Shown here: one piece after another, positions 23,930 through 32,657 of the stretch | Numbering within the stretch: the stretch's first letter is position 1 | Layout of the letters: the number at the start of each line of letters is the position of its first letter | Assembly (NCBI GenBank): GCA_015485495.1 | Contig: WFTL01000025.1 | Location: 1 to 35,201 of the forward strand | Source: Planctomycetaceae bacterium | GTDB lineage: Bacteria > Planctomycetota > Planctomycetia > Planctomycetales > Planctomycetaceae | Direction: 5' to 3' | DNA: 35,201 nt | Program-made: the position numbers and the translations under genes | The notes under the pieces: generated by a model | Database searches by the model: none | The model's input: the letters and a program-made list of their open reading frames with translations, nothing else | What the model was told of the DNA's origin: nothing

Positions 23930-24344
23930 GTTCAGAAGGCGGGAAACGTTGTTCGAACGAAGCAGACCGGGATCTCGAATCGGGTTCCGGCCAAAGAATG
24001 ACGTGGGGCAGCCCGCCATGCACGGGAAACCGGCCGCATTTCGGCAATTCCTGACACTCCTGCCGTGCCTGGCGTTCAGATTCGCCGGAATCGTCTGCGG
24101 TTCCGGCTGCCGGCCGCAGCAATCAGGTCCGGTCGGCGGGACCTGTCTTGCGGGGTTCTGAGAAATTCCCGTACAAAACAGGTTCCCCAAAAAGCAGAAC
24201 TCCGCCGACCGAAAGGCCGGTCCTGCAAAGGTGGCAGACGCGATGGCGACCGCCTGGCAGGCGACCAGGGATCTGCCGGCAGGACCATTGATCGATGGGT
24301 GACCGGGTGGTCGAGGAGTGTCGGAGGACAGCAGGGAGGCAGGG
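23930..24344. other. Divergent regulatory gap between metX and lpxD
   Basis: 415 bases. Apart from the lpxD ribosome binding site, no gene is supported. I looked on the minus strand for a SAM- or SAH-type riboswitch ahead of metX and recognised none. Short inverted repeats (for example GACCG/CGGTC around 24208-24223) are too weak to call. Confidence 0.55.
24333..24339 (+). promoter_or_regulatory. Ribosome binding site that fixes the lpxD start
   Basis: AGGGAGG five bases before ATG at 24345. It supports this ATG over the in-frame GTG at 24318, which would add nine residues. Confidence 0.75.
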
Positions 24345-25451
24345 ATGGCAGAGCAGAACACGCTGACAGCTCAGCAGATCGCCGATCATCTGGGAGCGGT
24401 GCTGATCGGATCGCCCGATCGCACCGTGTCGGCCGTGGAAATTCTCGAACGGGCAACGGAGCAGCATCTGGCCTACGTGGGCGACATCCGCCAGATGAAT
24501 CGAATTCGTTCTTCGAAGGCGCGTGTGATTCTCATCCCACCTGACGCTCAGCCGACCGGGGAGTCTTCTGAAGAATCCACGTTCATTCCTGTGCCGGAAC
24601 CGGAACAGGCGTTCCTGGAAATCGCATCGATTCTGCATCCGCGGCGCCGGTCGTCGCTGACCGGCGTGGCCACGACAGCTTCCATCGCCGATTCGGCACG
24701 CGTGCATCCCACGGCCGTCATTGGTCACCATGTGGTCATCGGCAGCGATGCAGTCATCGGGGCGGACTGCCGGATCGAGCATGGCTGTGTGATCGGTGAC
24801 GGATGTGTGATCGGCGACCGCTGCATTCTGCATCCCAACTGCGTTCTTTACGATGATGTTCTTCTGGGATGCGATGTCATTCTGCATGCCTGCTGCGTGA
24901 TCGGCGCTGATGGGTTCGGCTATCGCACCGTCGACGGACGGCACGAACGTCTGCCGCATTACGGAACGGTTCGTATCTGCGACGACGTGGAAATCGGAGC
25001 CGGAACCACGATCGATCGGGCCAAGGTCGGGCAGACGGTTATCGGCAGCGGAACCCGCATCGACAACCAGGTGATGATCGGACACAACTGCCATCTGGGC
25101 GAACACAACCTCATCGTGTCTCAGGTGGGATTCGCCGGTTCTGTCACAACCGGTTCCTACGTGGTCTGCGGAGGCCAGGCGGGAATCGCCGATCATGTGG
25201 TGATGGGAGATGGCTGCCGTGTGGGCGGGAAGGCCGGCGTGCATCGGGATCTGAAGGGGCATCAGGAATACTTCGGCACACCGGCTGCTCCGGTGAGTGA
25301 AACGAGCCGCCAGATGATGGCTCTGCGGCGGCTGCCGGAAATGAGGAACGCCCTGAAACAGCTGTCCAAAGACGTGGAAAGACTCAAACAACAGATCGGA
25401 ATCTCAGCCGGAACCGAAGAGGCCGGCGGTGCACAGCACCGGGCCGCCTGA
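24345..25451 (+). CDS. lpxD: UDP-3-O-(3-hydroxyacyl)glucosamine N-acyltransferase
   Basis: 368 residues, slightly longer than usual (about 340). Third step of lipid A synthesis: N-acylation of UDP-3-O-acylglucosamine. The N-terminal uridine-binding domain (1-100) is followed by a left-handed parallel beta-helix built from hexapeptide repeats ([I/V]-G-x-x-x-x) from about 112 to 300. V-I-G-A-D-G-F-G-Y (185-193) and the catalytic His247 in M-I-G-H-N-C-H-L-G match LpxD. A C-terminal helix (320-350) as in trimeric LpxD is present, then a short Gly/Ala tail. It is cytoplasmic. It is followed after 34 bases by lpxI, and together they point to an outer membrane with lipid A. Confidence 0.95.
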   Translation: MAEQNTLTAQQIADHLGAVLIGSPDRTVSAVEILERATEQHLAYVGDIRQMNRIRSSKARVILIPPDAQPTGESSEESTFIPVPEPEQAFLEIASILHPRRRSSLTGVATTASIADSARVHPTAVIGHHVVIGSDAVIGADCRIEHGCVIGDGCVIGDRCILHPNCVLYDDVLLGCDVILHACCVIGADGFGYRTVDGRHERLPHYGTVRICDDVEIGAGTTIDRAKVGQTVIGSGTRIDNQVMIGHNCHLGEHNLIVSQVGFAGSVTTGSYVVCGGQAGIADHVVMGDGCRVGGKAGVHRDLKGHQEYFGTPAAPVSETSRQMMALRRLPEMRNALKQLSKDVERLKQQIGISAGTEEAGGAQHRAA

Positions 25452-25485
25452 AGAACGGTCTGACGACGTACGGGACGACAGGTTC

Positions 25486-26415
25486 ATGTCTGATTCGACG
25501 GAACATCATCACCATCTGCTGCCGTTCGCGGCCGGGCAGGAGGCTGCCGCCGTGCCGCCGACCCGGCTGGGCCTGCTGGCCGGTGCCGGAGCCTTTCCGA
25601 TTCAGGTGGCCCGGACGGCCCGGGCGGCCGGGCACTGGGTGTTCGGTGTGGGAATCGACGGCATGGCTTCGGAGGAGCTTCGGGAACACTGCGACGAATA
25701 CTGCCGGGTTCCTCTGGCCCGTGGCGGAAAGCAGATTCGCCTGTTTCGCCGCGCGAAAGTCGAACGGATTCTCATGGCAGGAAAGATCGATAAGACGGTC
25801 CTGTTCCATCCGTTTCGCCTGCTGCGGCTCATTCCCGACCTGCGGACGCTGCACATGTGGTATCGCTATGCCGCAGCCAACAAGAAGGACGACACGATTC
25901 TGCTGGCTGTCATCCGCGAATTCGCTCGTGATAATCTGCATTTCGATTCTGCCCTCAGATACTGCCCGGAGCTGCTCGTGAAACACGGATTTCTCACCAG
26001 AAAACGACCGTCGTCGAGTCAGTGGAAGGACATCCGGTTCGGATGGGAACTGGCCCGCGAAATGGGACGACTGGATGTCGGACAGACGGTGGCCGTTCAC
26101 GACACCGCCGTCCTGGCCGTGGAAGCCATCGAAGGCACCGATGCGTGCATTCGCCGAGCCGGGAATCTGTGCCGGCGAGGCGGATTCACGGTCGTGAAAG
26201 TTGCCAAACCGAATCAGGACATGCGTTTCGATGTGCCGACGGTCGGAATCGACACGATCAAAACGATGCACGAAGCCGGCGGTCGGGTGCTGGCTGTCGA
26301 GGCCGGGATGACCATTCTGCTGGATCCGGATGAAGTGACGCGCCTGGCGGATCGATTCGGGATCACCGTGGTGGCGGTCAATTCTGAAGAACTCGCCCTG
26401 CGAACGGCCGCCTGA
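25486..26415 (+). CDS. lpxI: UDP-2,3-diacylglucosamine pyrophosphatase LpxI
   Basis: 309 residues from ATG at 25486. LpxI (DUF1009) cleaves UDP-2,3-diacylglucosamine to lipid X and UMP, replacing LpxH in many bacteria. The N-terminal domain starts at about residue 29 with L-G-L-L-A-G-A-G-A-F-P and has M-A-G-K-I-D-K; the C-terminal catalytic domain has D-T-A-V-L-A-V-E-A-I-E-G-T-D (206-219), K-P-N-Q-D-M-R-F-D-V-P-T-V-G (241-254) and the end with V-L-A-V-E-A-G. An N-terminal extension of ~28 residues with four consecutive His is unusual. A GTG at 25429 overlapping lpxD would add 19 more residues. Only a weak AGG is seen before the ATG, so translation may depend on lpxD. Confidence 0.93.
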   Translation: MSDSTEHHHHLLPFAAGQEAAAVPPTRLGLLAGAGAFPIQVARTARAAGHWVFGVGIDGMASEELREHCDEYCRVPLARGGKQIRLFRRAKVERILMAGKIDKTVLFHPFRLLRLIPDLRTLHMWYRYAAANKKDDTILLAVIREFARDNLHFDSALRYCPELLVKHGFLTRKRPSSSQWKDIRFGWELAREMGRLDVGQTVAVHDTAVLAVEAIEGTDACIRRAGNLCRRGGFTVVKVAKPNQDMRFDVPTVGIDTIKTMHEAGGRVLAVEAGMTILLDPDEVTRLADRFGITVVAVNSEELALRTAA

Positions 26416-26838
26416 CCAGGACAGGCGGCCGAAGCGCCCGCCTCACTCAGACGGGACAGCGAACCGACACCATCGCGCTGCACTCCCGGTCAGTCCGGTA
26501 CCGGCCGGATCCTTTCGCATTGACGTTCTGCCGCATCCTTCCTGACCTTCCGGCTCTGCAGGCGGCAACCTGCGGCGACATGGCCGAATTCCGGCCTGTC
26601 CATGCGCGGATTTCTGCCGCGTCCCGGCACTCGGATTTCCGCTGGCACCTGACCGGCCAGGCGGTCCCGTGACCGGTTCGAACGGTGATTCGCACAGGAA
26701 TGCTGGAGATCCACGGGTGGCTCCTGCGTAGAATCTTCGGGACGGTTCGTGAGGCGTCGCTTGACCGAAAGCACGGGGCATTCTGCAATACGGGCGGTCG
26801 AGCGACGGCTGCCGACAGGACCGTTTTCAGGAAACGTC
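26416..26838. other. Gene-free stretch between lpxI and the MoxR operon
   Basis: 423 bases. Just after lpxI, AGGCGG (26423-26428) and CCGCCT (26438-26443) can pair around a nine-base loop, a weak terminator candidate without T-tract. The rest should contain the promoter for the operon at 26839; no good -35/-10 pair is seen. Open frames here are not convincing. Confidence 0.5.
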
Positions 26839-28551
26839 ATGGTCAGACGCGGGGACAGGCAGACGGTGCGGCGCTATGCCGGGAAACGGGTGGTGTGGCT
26901 GCTGCTGGCAGCAATGACGGGGATCGCTGCGGCGGGCACGCAGCGCCCGCTGGCGCCGCAGGGACCGACCGATCCGCTCCGGCAGTACCGCCTGCTGCTG
27001 GAAATGCAGCTGCAGATGCAGCGTCGTCAGGTGGACGCGATCCGCCGTCACCTGAACCTTTCGGAAGACGACCTTTCTGAGCTGGCTGATGCGCTGAAGC
27101 GAACCGGAGGACTGTTCGAATCCCGACTGCCGCAGCACATCCGGCGGCTGGGACTTCAGCATCCGGAGATTCTGGAACAGGCTGTCCGGGCGCAGGAACG
27201 CCGGCAGATTCTGGAAGGCATGAGGTCCACTCTGGAAGGCCTGTCCCGTGTCCTGAAATCTCCTTCGGACAGAACGGCACCGCGTCCAGCGATATCCGGA
27301 AGCCCCGGCAGCGCGCCGCAAAGAACTGAAGCGGCACAGGACACGGCTGCACCCCGCGACATTCACCGGTCGACTCGGTCTGAAGATTCGCTTCATGCGG
27401 CACACCGCCATGCGGGGCGTTCGAATCGGCCGGGCCGCGGTACAGAAAACACGGATGGGCCGAATTCGGACAAGCCCGTCGGGCACCCTGACGGTGTCAG
27501 CCGGCAGGAAGACCGGAGGCCGGGACGTTCCGGCCAGGTTGAACCGAACCGGCAGTCCGATTCTGCAGCCGACCGCACGGACCCTGTCCGGCCGGAACGG
27601 ACTGCGGCGGATTCTCTGGCGGACACCGCCGACACCGCCGACAGCCCGGCCGCCCGGTCGCCAGCGGCCGGTCCTCCTGCACCGGATTCCACAAGTCCGT
27701 TCGAAGGATCATTGAAAACGGAAACACGACCGGACCGATCTGACGGCGGAAGACGCCTGTTCGGAAGGACCGCGACGCCGTCGCCGAAGGGATTCGATTT
27801 CCGTCAGGAGCTGTCTCAGCGGGGGCTGCTGCCGGCGCTGACCGGTCTGGTTCGCAAAATCCGGGAGGACGCCCGGCGGCAGGAAGAAGGACGGAAGGAT
27901 TCGGAAGACGTCGGTCGGGGAATCTGGAGTCACATTCTGGAGGAAGCGGCCGAACACATGCGCGGGGACCTGGCGGACACTGTGCAGCGCCTGCAGAAGT
28001 GGACTCAGGAATCCATGCAGACAGTGCGGCGCAGCCGGGAGAACCGCACCCGGCGCACGGGGAATCCGGCTGTTGCCGGCCCGACAGCGGAACGGTCCGT
28101 TTTCGGAAGCGATGCGGCGGAACGATTCCTTCCGGACACGGACGCTCTGGAAGCAGTCACGCTGGGGCTGCTGGCAGCCGGCCTGATCGCTGCTGCGATT
28201 CTGATGCTGCCGGGCCGCCGGACACGGCGGGAACGTGCGATGTCGATGCACGCGTTTGTACCGTTGTCAGATAACGTGCCGGAGATTCGGTCGCGGCAGG
28301 ATATTGTGCGGGCGTTTCACTGGCTGACGGATTCGCTGGGGCCGGACTGCCCGGACTGGTGGCACCATCGGCGGGCCGTTCGCCTGGCGACCGAACGGCT
28401 GCCGGAACACACGGCGGAGCTGAATGAACTGGCGGATCTGTACGAATGGGCCCGCTATACAGAGCGGCACGATCGTTCGGACGGGAAGTGCCAGGAAGAC
28501 GACAGCCGGATCGCGCAGGCCCGGCATGTGCTCGCCGGGTGTCTGAAATGA
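26839..28551 (+). CDS. Membrane-anchored protein with C-terminal DUF4129-like domain
   Basis: 570 residues. AGGAA at 26829-26833 precedes the ATG by five bases. A signal-type hydrophobic run is at 18-33. Residues ~45-140 are helical and rich in Gln, Arg and Leu. A long Arg/Pro/Asp/Ser-rich disordered linker runs from ~145 to 310. A second helical part (310-400) precedes a transmembrane span at about 437-457. The last ~85 residues (D-I-V-R-A-F-H-W-L ... A-E-L-N-E-L-A-D-L-Y-E-W-A-R-Y) fit the DUF4129 pattern, a cytoplasmic domain often encoded with MoxR and DUF58 genes. It is the first gene of a five-gene operon: the stop overlaps the next start (ATGA). Function unknown; a link to envelope or periplasmic protein maturation is inferred from the neighbours. 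Confidence 0.8.
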   Translation: MVRRGDRQTVRRYAGKRVVWLLLAAMTGIAAAGTQRPLAPQGPTDPLRQYRLLLEMQLQMQRRQVDAIRRHLNLSEDDLSELADALKRTGGLFESRLPQHIRRLGLQHPEILEQAVRAQERRQILEGMRSTLEGLSRVLKSPSDRTAPRPAISGSPGSAPQRTEAAQDTAAPRDIHRSTRSEDSLHAAHRHAGRSNRPGRGTENTDGPNSDKPVGHPDGVSRQEDRRPGRSGQVEPNRQSDSAADRTDPVRPERTAADSLADTADTADSPAARSPAAGPPAPDSTSPFEGSLKTETRPDRSDGGRRLFGRTATPSPKGFDFRQELSQRGLLPALTGLVRKIREDARRQEEGRKDSEDVGRGIWSHILEEAAEHMRGDLADTVQRLQKWTQESMQTVRRSRENRTRRTGNPAVAGPTAERSVFGSDAAERFLPDTDALEAVTLGLLAAGLIAAAILMLPGRRTRRERAMSMHAFVPLSDNVPEIRSRQDIVRAFHWLTDSLGPDCPDWWHHRRAVRLATERLPEHTAELNELADLYEWARYTERHDRSDGKCQEDDSRIAQARHVLAGCLK

Positions 28552-29984
28552 CGCGTGGCTGGATCGCCGTTCGCCGCAGTCGATACCGACCGGTGGCAGT
28601 TCGCAGGGCCATCGGGATTCTGGCCCTGCTGCTGACCGGGGCGGCTGTGGTCGAACCGGCCGGCGGGCAGAATGTGGATCGATTCGTCAGACGGCAGCCG
28701 GTCGCCGGCTGGGATGTCGGATTCGATCTGTTCGAGTCGATGCTGCAGGTTCAGGGCCTGCATCCTGCGTCCCCGGGCCGCCGGCTGCCGGCGGAACGAA
28801 CCGTGATCGTACTGACGGGGCACATCACGGCCGACCAGCGGACGGCTCTGCCTGGCTGGCTGAATGCGGGAGCTGCCGTTCTGGTGGCGACGGATGAAAG
28901 CGTGTCTGTGCCGGGGTTGTTTCAGATTCGTTCCGGGCCGGTGCTGGACCATCGCCGTGCGTGGATGGGGTACGCAGACTGTCCGATCGCGGTGTCCGTT
29001 CGATCCAGTCGACTGACCGGCGACGTGCGGCGGCTGGTGATGAACGGCTGCGGATGGATCGAACGGCTGGAACCGTGGGCCGGTCGAGACTGGGACATTC
29101 ATGCAGAAATCTCCTCGACTGCACAGCCGCGGCGCAGCCGGGGCCGGCCGGTTCTGGCATCGCTGACCTGGCGGCGCGGCCGGCTGATTGTGCTGTCCGA
29201 CGACAGTCCGCTGACCAACAGCATGCTTTGGCACGGGGACAACCGGCTGCTGCTGCATCGACTGACCGAAAATCTCACGTCCGACGGCCGGTCAGAACTG
29301 CTGTTCCTGAACAGTGGCCGGCCGGTGCAGGGACGCCTGTGGGATCTTCTGGAACAGCGTCTGAAGCAGTCGGCGGAAGAACGGGAACAGATTCCGCCGG
29401 AAGCACTGAACGATCTGCCTGGGGATGTTCTGCTGAAGATCGGCAACGACCTGCTGGCGGAAATCGAAGATTCGGGAGTGCTCAACGACCTGGTGGCCGA
29501 TCGGCCGCGTCGGCTGCCGGCGAGATTTTACCGGCGGGCTGTCCTGCTGGCGGTGTGTGGAGCGGCTGCTGCCTGGTTTCTGGTGCGGTCCTGGCGGGGT
29601 ATCCGAAAGTTCATCCCGTGGCAGCCGGCGATTCGGCGGCCGCCGGAAACGGGACCGGCACCGCTGACGATGAATCTGCACGAGGCTGCTGCGGCTCTGG
29701 CCCGGGATCTGTGCCGTGAGCTGACCGGCAGCGCCGATCCGGAAGTCTGGGACGCACAGCTTGGGCCGGACGGGGCGGTGCGGAGGCGACTGGCGGCTGT
29801 TTCGAAGAACCCGGATACTGTGCGGCAGACGCTGGACGAAGCGATTCGGCAGGCACGGACGAAGGGGCGTTCGTCCGAATGGACACGTGATCAGTTCGAA
29901 TCTTTCGGCCGGCATCTTTACGATCTGCGGCAGTGGAATCATCGACAGGCCCGGACGAGTCCCGTACTGGTGGAGCATTCGTGA
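28548..29984 (+). CDS. DUF4350-like membrane protein
   Basis: 478 residues. The ATG overlaps the TGA of the preceding gene. A signal/membrane segment is at about 19-36, and a second span at about 325-345 (A-V-L-L-A-V-C-G-A-A-A-A-W-F). Between them lies a soluble domain with T-V-I-V-L-T-G-H-I-T, G-W-L-N-A-G-A-A-V-L-V-A-T-D and L-I-V-L-S-D-D-S-P-L-T-N-S-M-L followed by G-D-N-R-L-L-L-H, which is the DUF4350 pattern (Rossmann-like, periplasmic). The C-terminal cytoplasmic part (350-478) is helical and ends with F-G-R-H-L-Y-D-L-R-Q-W. DUF4350 proteins accompany MoxR ATPases. No activity is known. Its stop overlaps the GTG start of moxR. Confidence 0.8.
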   Translation: MTRGWIAVRRSRYRPVAVRRAIGILALLLTGAAVVEPAGGQNVDRFVRRQPVAGWDVGFDLFESMLQVQGLHPASPGRRLPAERTVIVLTGHITADQRTALPGWLNAGAAVLVATDESVSVPGLFQIRSGPVLDHRRAWMGYADCPIAVSVRSSRLTGDVRRLVMNGCGWIERLEPWAGRDWDIHAEISSTAQPRRSRGRPVLASLTWRRGRLIVLSDDSPLTNSMLWHGDNRLLLHRLTENLTSDGRSELLFLNSGRPVQGRLWDLLEQRLKQSAEEREQIPPEALNDLPGDVLLKIGNDLLAEIEDSGVLNDLVADRPRRLPARFYRRAVLLAVCGAAAAWFLVRSWRGIRKFIPWQPAIRRPPETGPAPLTMNLHEAAAALARDLCRELTGSADPEVWDAQLGPDGAVRRRLAAVSKNPDTVRQTLDEAIRQARTKGRSSEWTRDQFESFGRHLYDLRQWNHRQARTSPVLVEHS

Positions 29985-30940
29985 CTGAAATCACACAGCA
30001 GGAACTGGCGGCTCAGGTCAGCCGGCTGAAAAGCCGTGTCCTGGAAGAGGTCGGACGAGTCGTGGTGGGGCTGGATTCCGTAACCGAACAGCTTCTGACG
30101 GCTCTTCTGGCCGGCGGTCATGTGCTTCTGGAAGGGGTACCCGGTACGGCCAAAACGACGCTGTGCCGGGCATTTTCCACGGCTCTGGGCATCCATCACG
30201 AACGGATTCAGTTCACTCCCGACCTGTTGCCGTCCGACGTGACCGGGACACAGGTTCTGGACCGAAACAGCAGTGATTTCGTTCTGCGAAAAGGGCCGGT
30301 GTTCTGTCAGTTGCTTCTGGCGGATGAACTCAATCGGGCTCCCGCACGCACTCAGTCCGCTCTGCTGGAAGCCATGCAGGAACAGCAGGTGACCATCGAA
30401 GGAGTCACGCTGGCGCTGCCGGACCCGTTCATGGTGCTGGCGACCCAGAACCCGATCGAACAGGAAGGGGTCTACCGCCTGCCGGAAGCGCAGCTCGATC
30501 GCTTCCTGTTTCGGGTCCACGTGGGGTATCCGAATCGCGAAGAAGAAATCGGGATGCTCAGTCTGCACAGTCGCACCGCGGAAACACCCCGGACAGTCTG
30601 CGACACAGCCACCGTCATCGGCATCCGCGACCGCATCGATCAGGTGCATTCCGCGGCCGAACTGCAGGCCTACATCATCGATCTGATTCGTGTGAGCCGG
30701 GAGCATCCTGATCTGCTGCTGGGCGGCAGTCCCCGGGCGGCCATTTCTTTGATGAAGGCGGCCCGCGTGCATGCCCTTCTGGACGGTCGGGAATACCTGA
30801 CGCATGCGGATGTGCAGGCCGTCATCGGACCGGTGCTCGCGCACCGGCTCATCATGCGGCCGGAATCCGAAATGGACGGGCTTTCCATGGACGATGTGAT
30901 CCAGCAGATCATCGAATCGGTGCCGGTGCGGCATGAGTGA
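29981..30940 (+). CDS. MoxR-family AAA+ ATPase
   Basis: 319 residues from GTG, which overlaps the preceding stop. MoxR ATPases act as chaperones that mature or insert cofactors into partner proteins, often with VWA or DUF58 proteins. Walker A is G-V-P-G-T-A-K-T-T (52-60), Walker B is L-L-L-A-D-E-L-N-R-A-P (111-121) with Asp115/Glu116, sensor 1 is L-A-T-Q-N-P, and the R-L-P-E-A-Q-L-D-R-F arginine-finger region is present. The C-terminal lid has G-G-S-P-R-A, the family's sensor 2 motif. It has no membrane segment. The next start, for DUF58, overlaps its end by eight bases. Confidence 0.95.
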   Translation: MTEITQQELAAQVSRLKSRVLEEVGRVVVGLDSVTEQLLTALLAGGHVLLEGVPGTAKTTLCRAFSTALGIHHERIQFTPDLLPSDVTGTQVLDRNSSDFVLRKGPVFCQLLLADELNRAPARTQSALLEAMQEQQVTIEGVTLALPDPFMVLATQNPIEQEGVYRLPEAQLDRFLFRVHVGYPNREEEIGMLSLHSRTAETPRTVCDTATVIGIRDRIDQVHSAAELQAYIIDLIRVSREHPDLLLGGSPRAAISLMKAARVHALLDGREYLTHADVQAVIGPVLAHRLIMRPESEMDGLSMDDVIQQIIESVPVRHE

Positions 30941-32657
30941 CGGACCTGGACAGATTACGGTGCGGGGGATCTGCCTGCTGATTCCGGCTCTGACGGGAAC
31001 CGGAATCGGTCTGCTGGCCGCCCGCGAATCTCTGGCACTGCTGTCGCTGACGGTGCTGCTGTGGGTGTTCGGAGAATGGGTTCGCTTTCAGTGGTGGCTG
31101 CTGCGGGGAGCCGATCGGCTGCACGTCCGGCGCACGGTCAACGGCCGGTCGGATGCATCGGTCGTGTGTTTCGCCGGACGGCGGGTGCGGGTGCAGGTGC
31201 AGATTCGCTGTCCGGGAAAGCGGGTGCCGATCTGGACGCGTGTGGCGGATAGTGTCCCCGCGGAGCTGCTTCAGATCGATGGCTGCTGCGACAACGTGGT
31301 CACGCAGCCGGCCGAAACCGTGCTGCTGTCGTGGGACGGCCGACCGCGGGCTGCCGGCACGGCCGTGCTGCACGGAGTCCGGCTGCGGTTTCAGGATCCG
31401 GGCGGATTGTTCGCGGCTGATCGTTTCATCGCCTGTGCCTGCAGGCTGCGTATTCTGCCCACGTTCGATTCCGGCACGCGTCCCTCCACTGCGATCAAAC
31501 GCATCAACAGTCTGCCGCAGCACGGCATTCACCGGCTGCAGCGGGCCGGAATGGGGTCGGAACTGCTTGAAATCAGGGAGTATGTTCCGGGAGATCCGCC
31601 GAAATCCATCGCCTGGAAAGTGTCCGCGCGCCGTGGCCGTCTGATGACGTGCGAATACGAATCAGACGTCCCCATTCGCTGTATCGTGCATGTGGAAGAT
31701 TCGCCGCGCATGCGAACCGGACGTTTCGGGAACCGTCTGTGTGATACGGCCGCCCCCCTGGCGGCCGGAATCGTTCAGACAGCTCTGTCTGCGGGAGATC
31801 CGGCCGGGCTGGTCCTGTTCGGAAAAGCCGGCATTCGTCGGCTGTCACCAGGTCAGGGCGATCGGATGCTTTATCGGGTACTGGAACAACTGGCGCTGGC
31901 CTGTCGGCTGGAAACGTCCCCGGTTCGCTGGTCGCGCCGGCTGCAGCAGCACGTTCTGGAAGTCTGTCGAAACTGTCTGCCGGATCTTCTGGACCACCGG
32001 GTCAATCAGACACCGTGGACCGTCTTCCCGCTGCTACCGTGGAATCGGTCCGTGTTTCGGCAGCGATCCTGCCTGGCTGCGGTGATCGGGGAGGCGATGG
32101 GGCTGAGTGTGATGGATCGGCAGCGGCTGCTGGACGACGATGCATTCCTGGGGCAGTGGATGACCCGTCTGCTGGACGAACTGGGGTTTCCCTTCACAGT
32201 GCCGTCCGCCGGTTCTCCGGAACATCCGTTCGGTCCACCGGCGAATCCCGGATGCCTGGATCATCTGGTTCGATCGATCCGGCAGTCGGTCAGCCGGGCA
32301 CGAGACAACGAACACCACATCGTCATCTGCAGTCTGCTTCCGGAACATTCCTGGGAACCGATTCGGTCGGCGGTGCGGCTGGCCCGCAGCCGCCATCATC
32401 GTGTGGGATTCGTGTGTCCGCTGCCGGAAAGCCGCGGCATTTCCGCAAATGCCGATGATCCGCCAACCGCAGACAGCCTCCTGCACGAAGCCTGGCACGT
32501 CGAACTGCAGGACCGCTGCCGGGAACTCACTGAAAAGGTCCGTTCCGCGGGGGCTCAGATCGCCTTTGCCGGACGAGGACGCCCCCTGTCTCAGATTCTG
32601 AAGGACCTGCGTCTGGCTCATGCCGGACGCGGCCTGGCGGGAGGACGATGCGGATGA
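30933..32657 (+). CDS. DUF58-domain protein with degenerate metal site
   Basis: 574 residues. Two membrane spans lie at about 12-30 and 34-56. The DUF58 core is Y217-V-P-G-D221 ... I-A-W228-K-V-S-A-R233, the usual Y-x-x-G-D and W-x-x-S-A-R. The VWA-like start that follows is V-H-V-E-D-S-P-R-M (252-260), where a D-x-S-x-S metal site is expected; here Glu255 and Arg259 take the first Asp and last Ser positions, so metal binding is doubtful. A long C-terminal part (from ~330) contains H-I-V-I-C-S-L-L-P (452-460) and C-P-L-P-E-S-R, and is longer than typical DUF58 proteins. The partner is MoxR, encoded just upstream with an eight-base overlap. The role is unknown. Confidence 0.9.
   Translation: MSDGPGQITVRGICLLIPALTGTGIGLLAARESLALLSLTVLLWVFGEWVRFQWWLLRGADRLHVRRTVNGRSDASVVCFAGRRVRVQVQIRCPGKRVPIWTRVADSVPAELLQIDGCCDNVVTQPAETVLLSWDGRPRAAGTAVLHGVRLRFQDPGGLFAADRFIACACRLRILPTFDSGTRPSTAIKRINSLPQHGIHRLQRAGMGSELLEIREYVPGDPPKSIAWKVSARRGRLMTCEYESDVPIRCIVHVEDSPRMRTGRFGNRLCDTAAPLAAGIVQTALSAGDPAGLVLFGKAGIRRLSPGQGDRMLYRVLEQLALACRLETSPVRWSRRLQQHVLEVCRNCLPDLLDHRVNQTPWTVFPLLPWNRSVFRQRSCLAAVIGEAMGLSVMDRQRLLDDDAFLGQWMTRLLDELGFPFTVPSAGSPEHPFGPPANPGCLDHLVRSIRQSVSRARDNEHHIVICSLLPEHSWEPIRSAVRLARSRHHRVGFVCPLPESRGISANADDPPTADSLLHEAWHVELQDRCRELTEKVRSAGAQIAFAGRGRPLSQILKDLRLAHAGRGLAGGRCG
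32639..32645 (+). promoter_or_regulatory. Ribosome binding site inside the end of the DUF58 gene
   Basis: GGGAGGA lies eight bases before ATG at 32654 but only two before ATG at 32648. The spacing favours the second ATG for the next gene. Confidence 0.6.

Noticed and set aside
23930-24344. SAM-type riboswitch ahead of metX
   Set aside because: I could not find the expected helices or conserved core by eye; it remains open for a covariance scan.
23930-24361. N-terminal extension of MetX by about 144 residues
   Set aside because: The added part is Pro/Arg/Ser-rich with no resemblance to the family, and MetX homology begins just after the ATG at 23929. It also overlaps the lpxD start region.
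26660-26700. GGTTCGAAC near 26674 as a tRNA T-arm
   Set aside because: No cloverleaf can be built around it; there is no acceptor stem or anticodon arm at the right distances.
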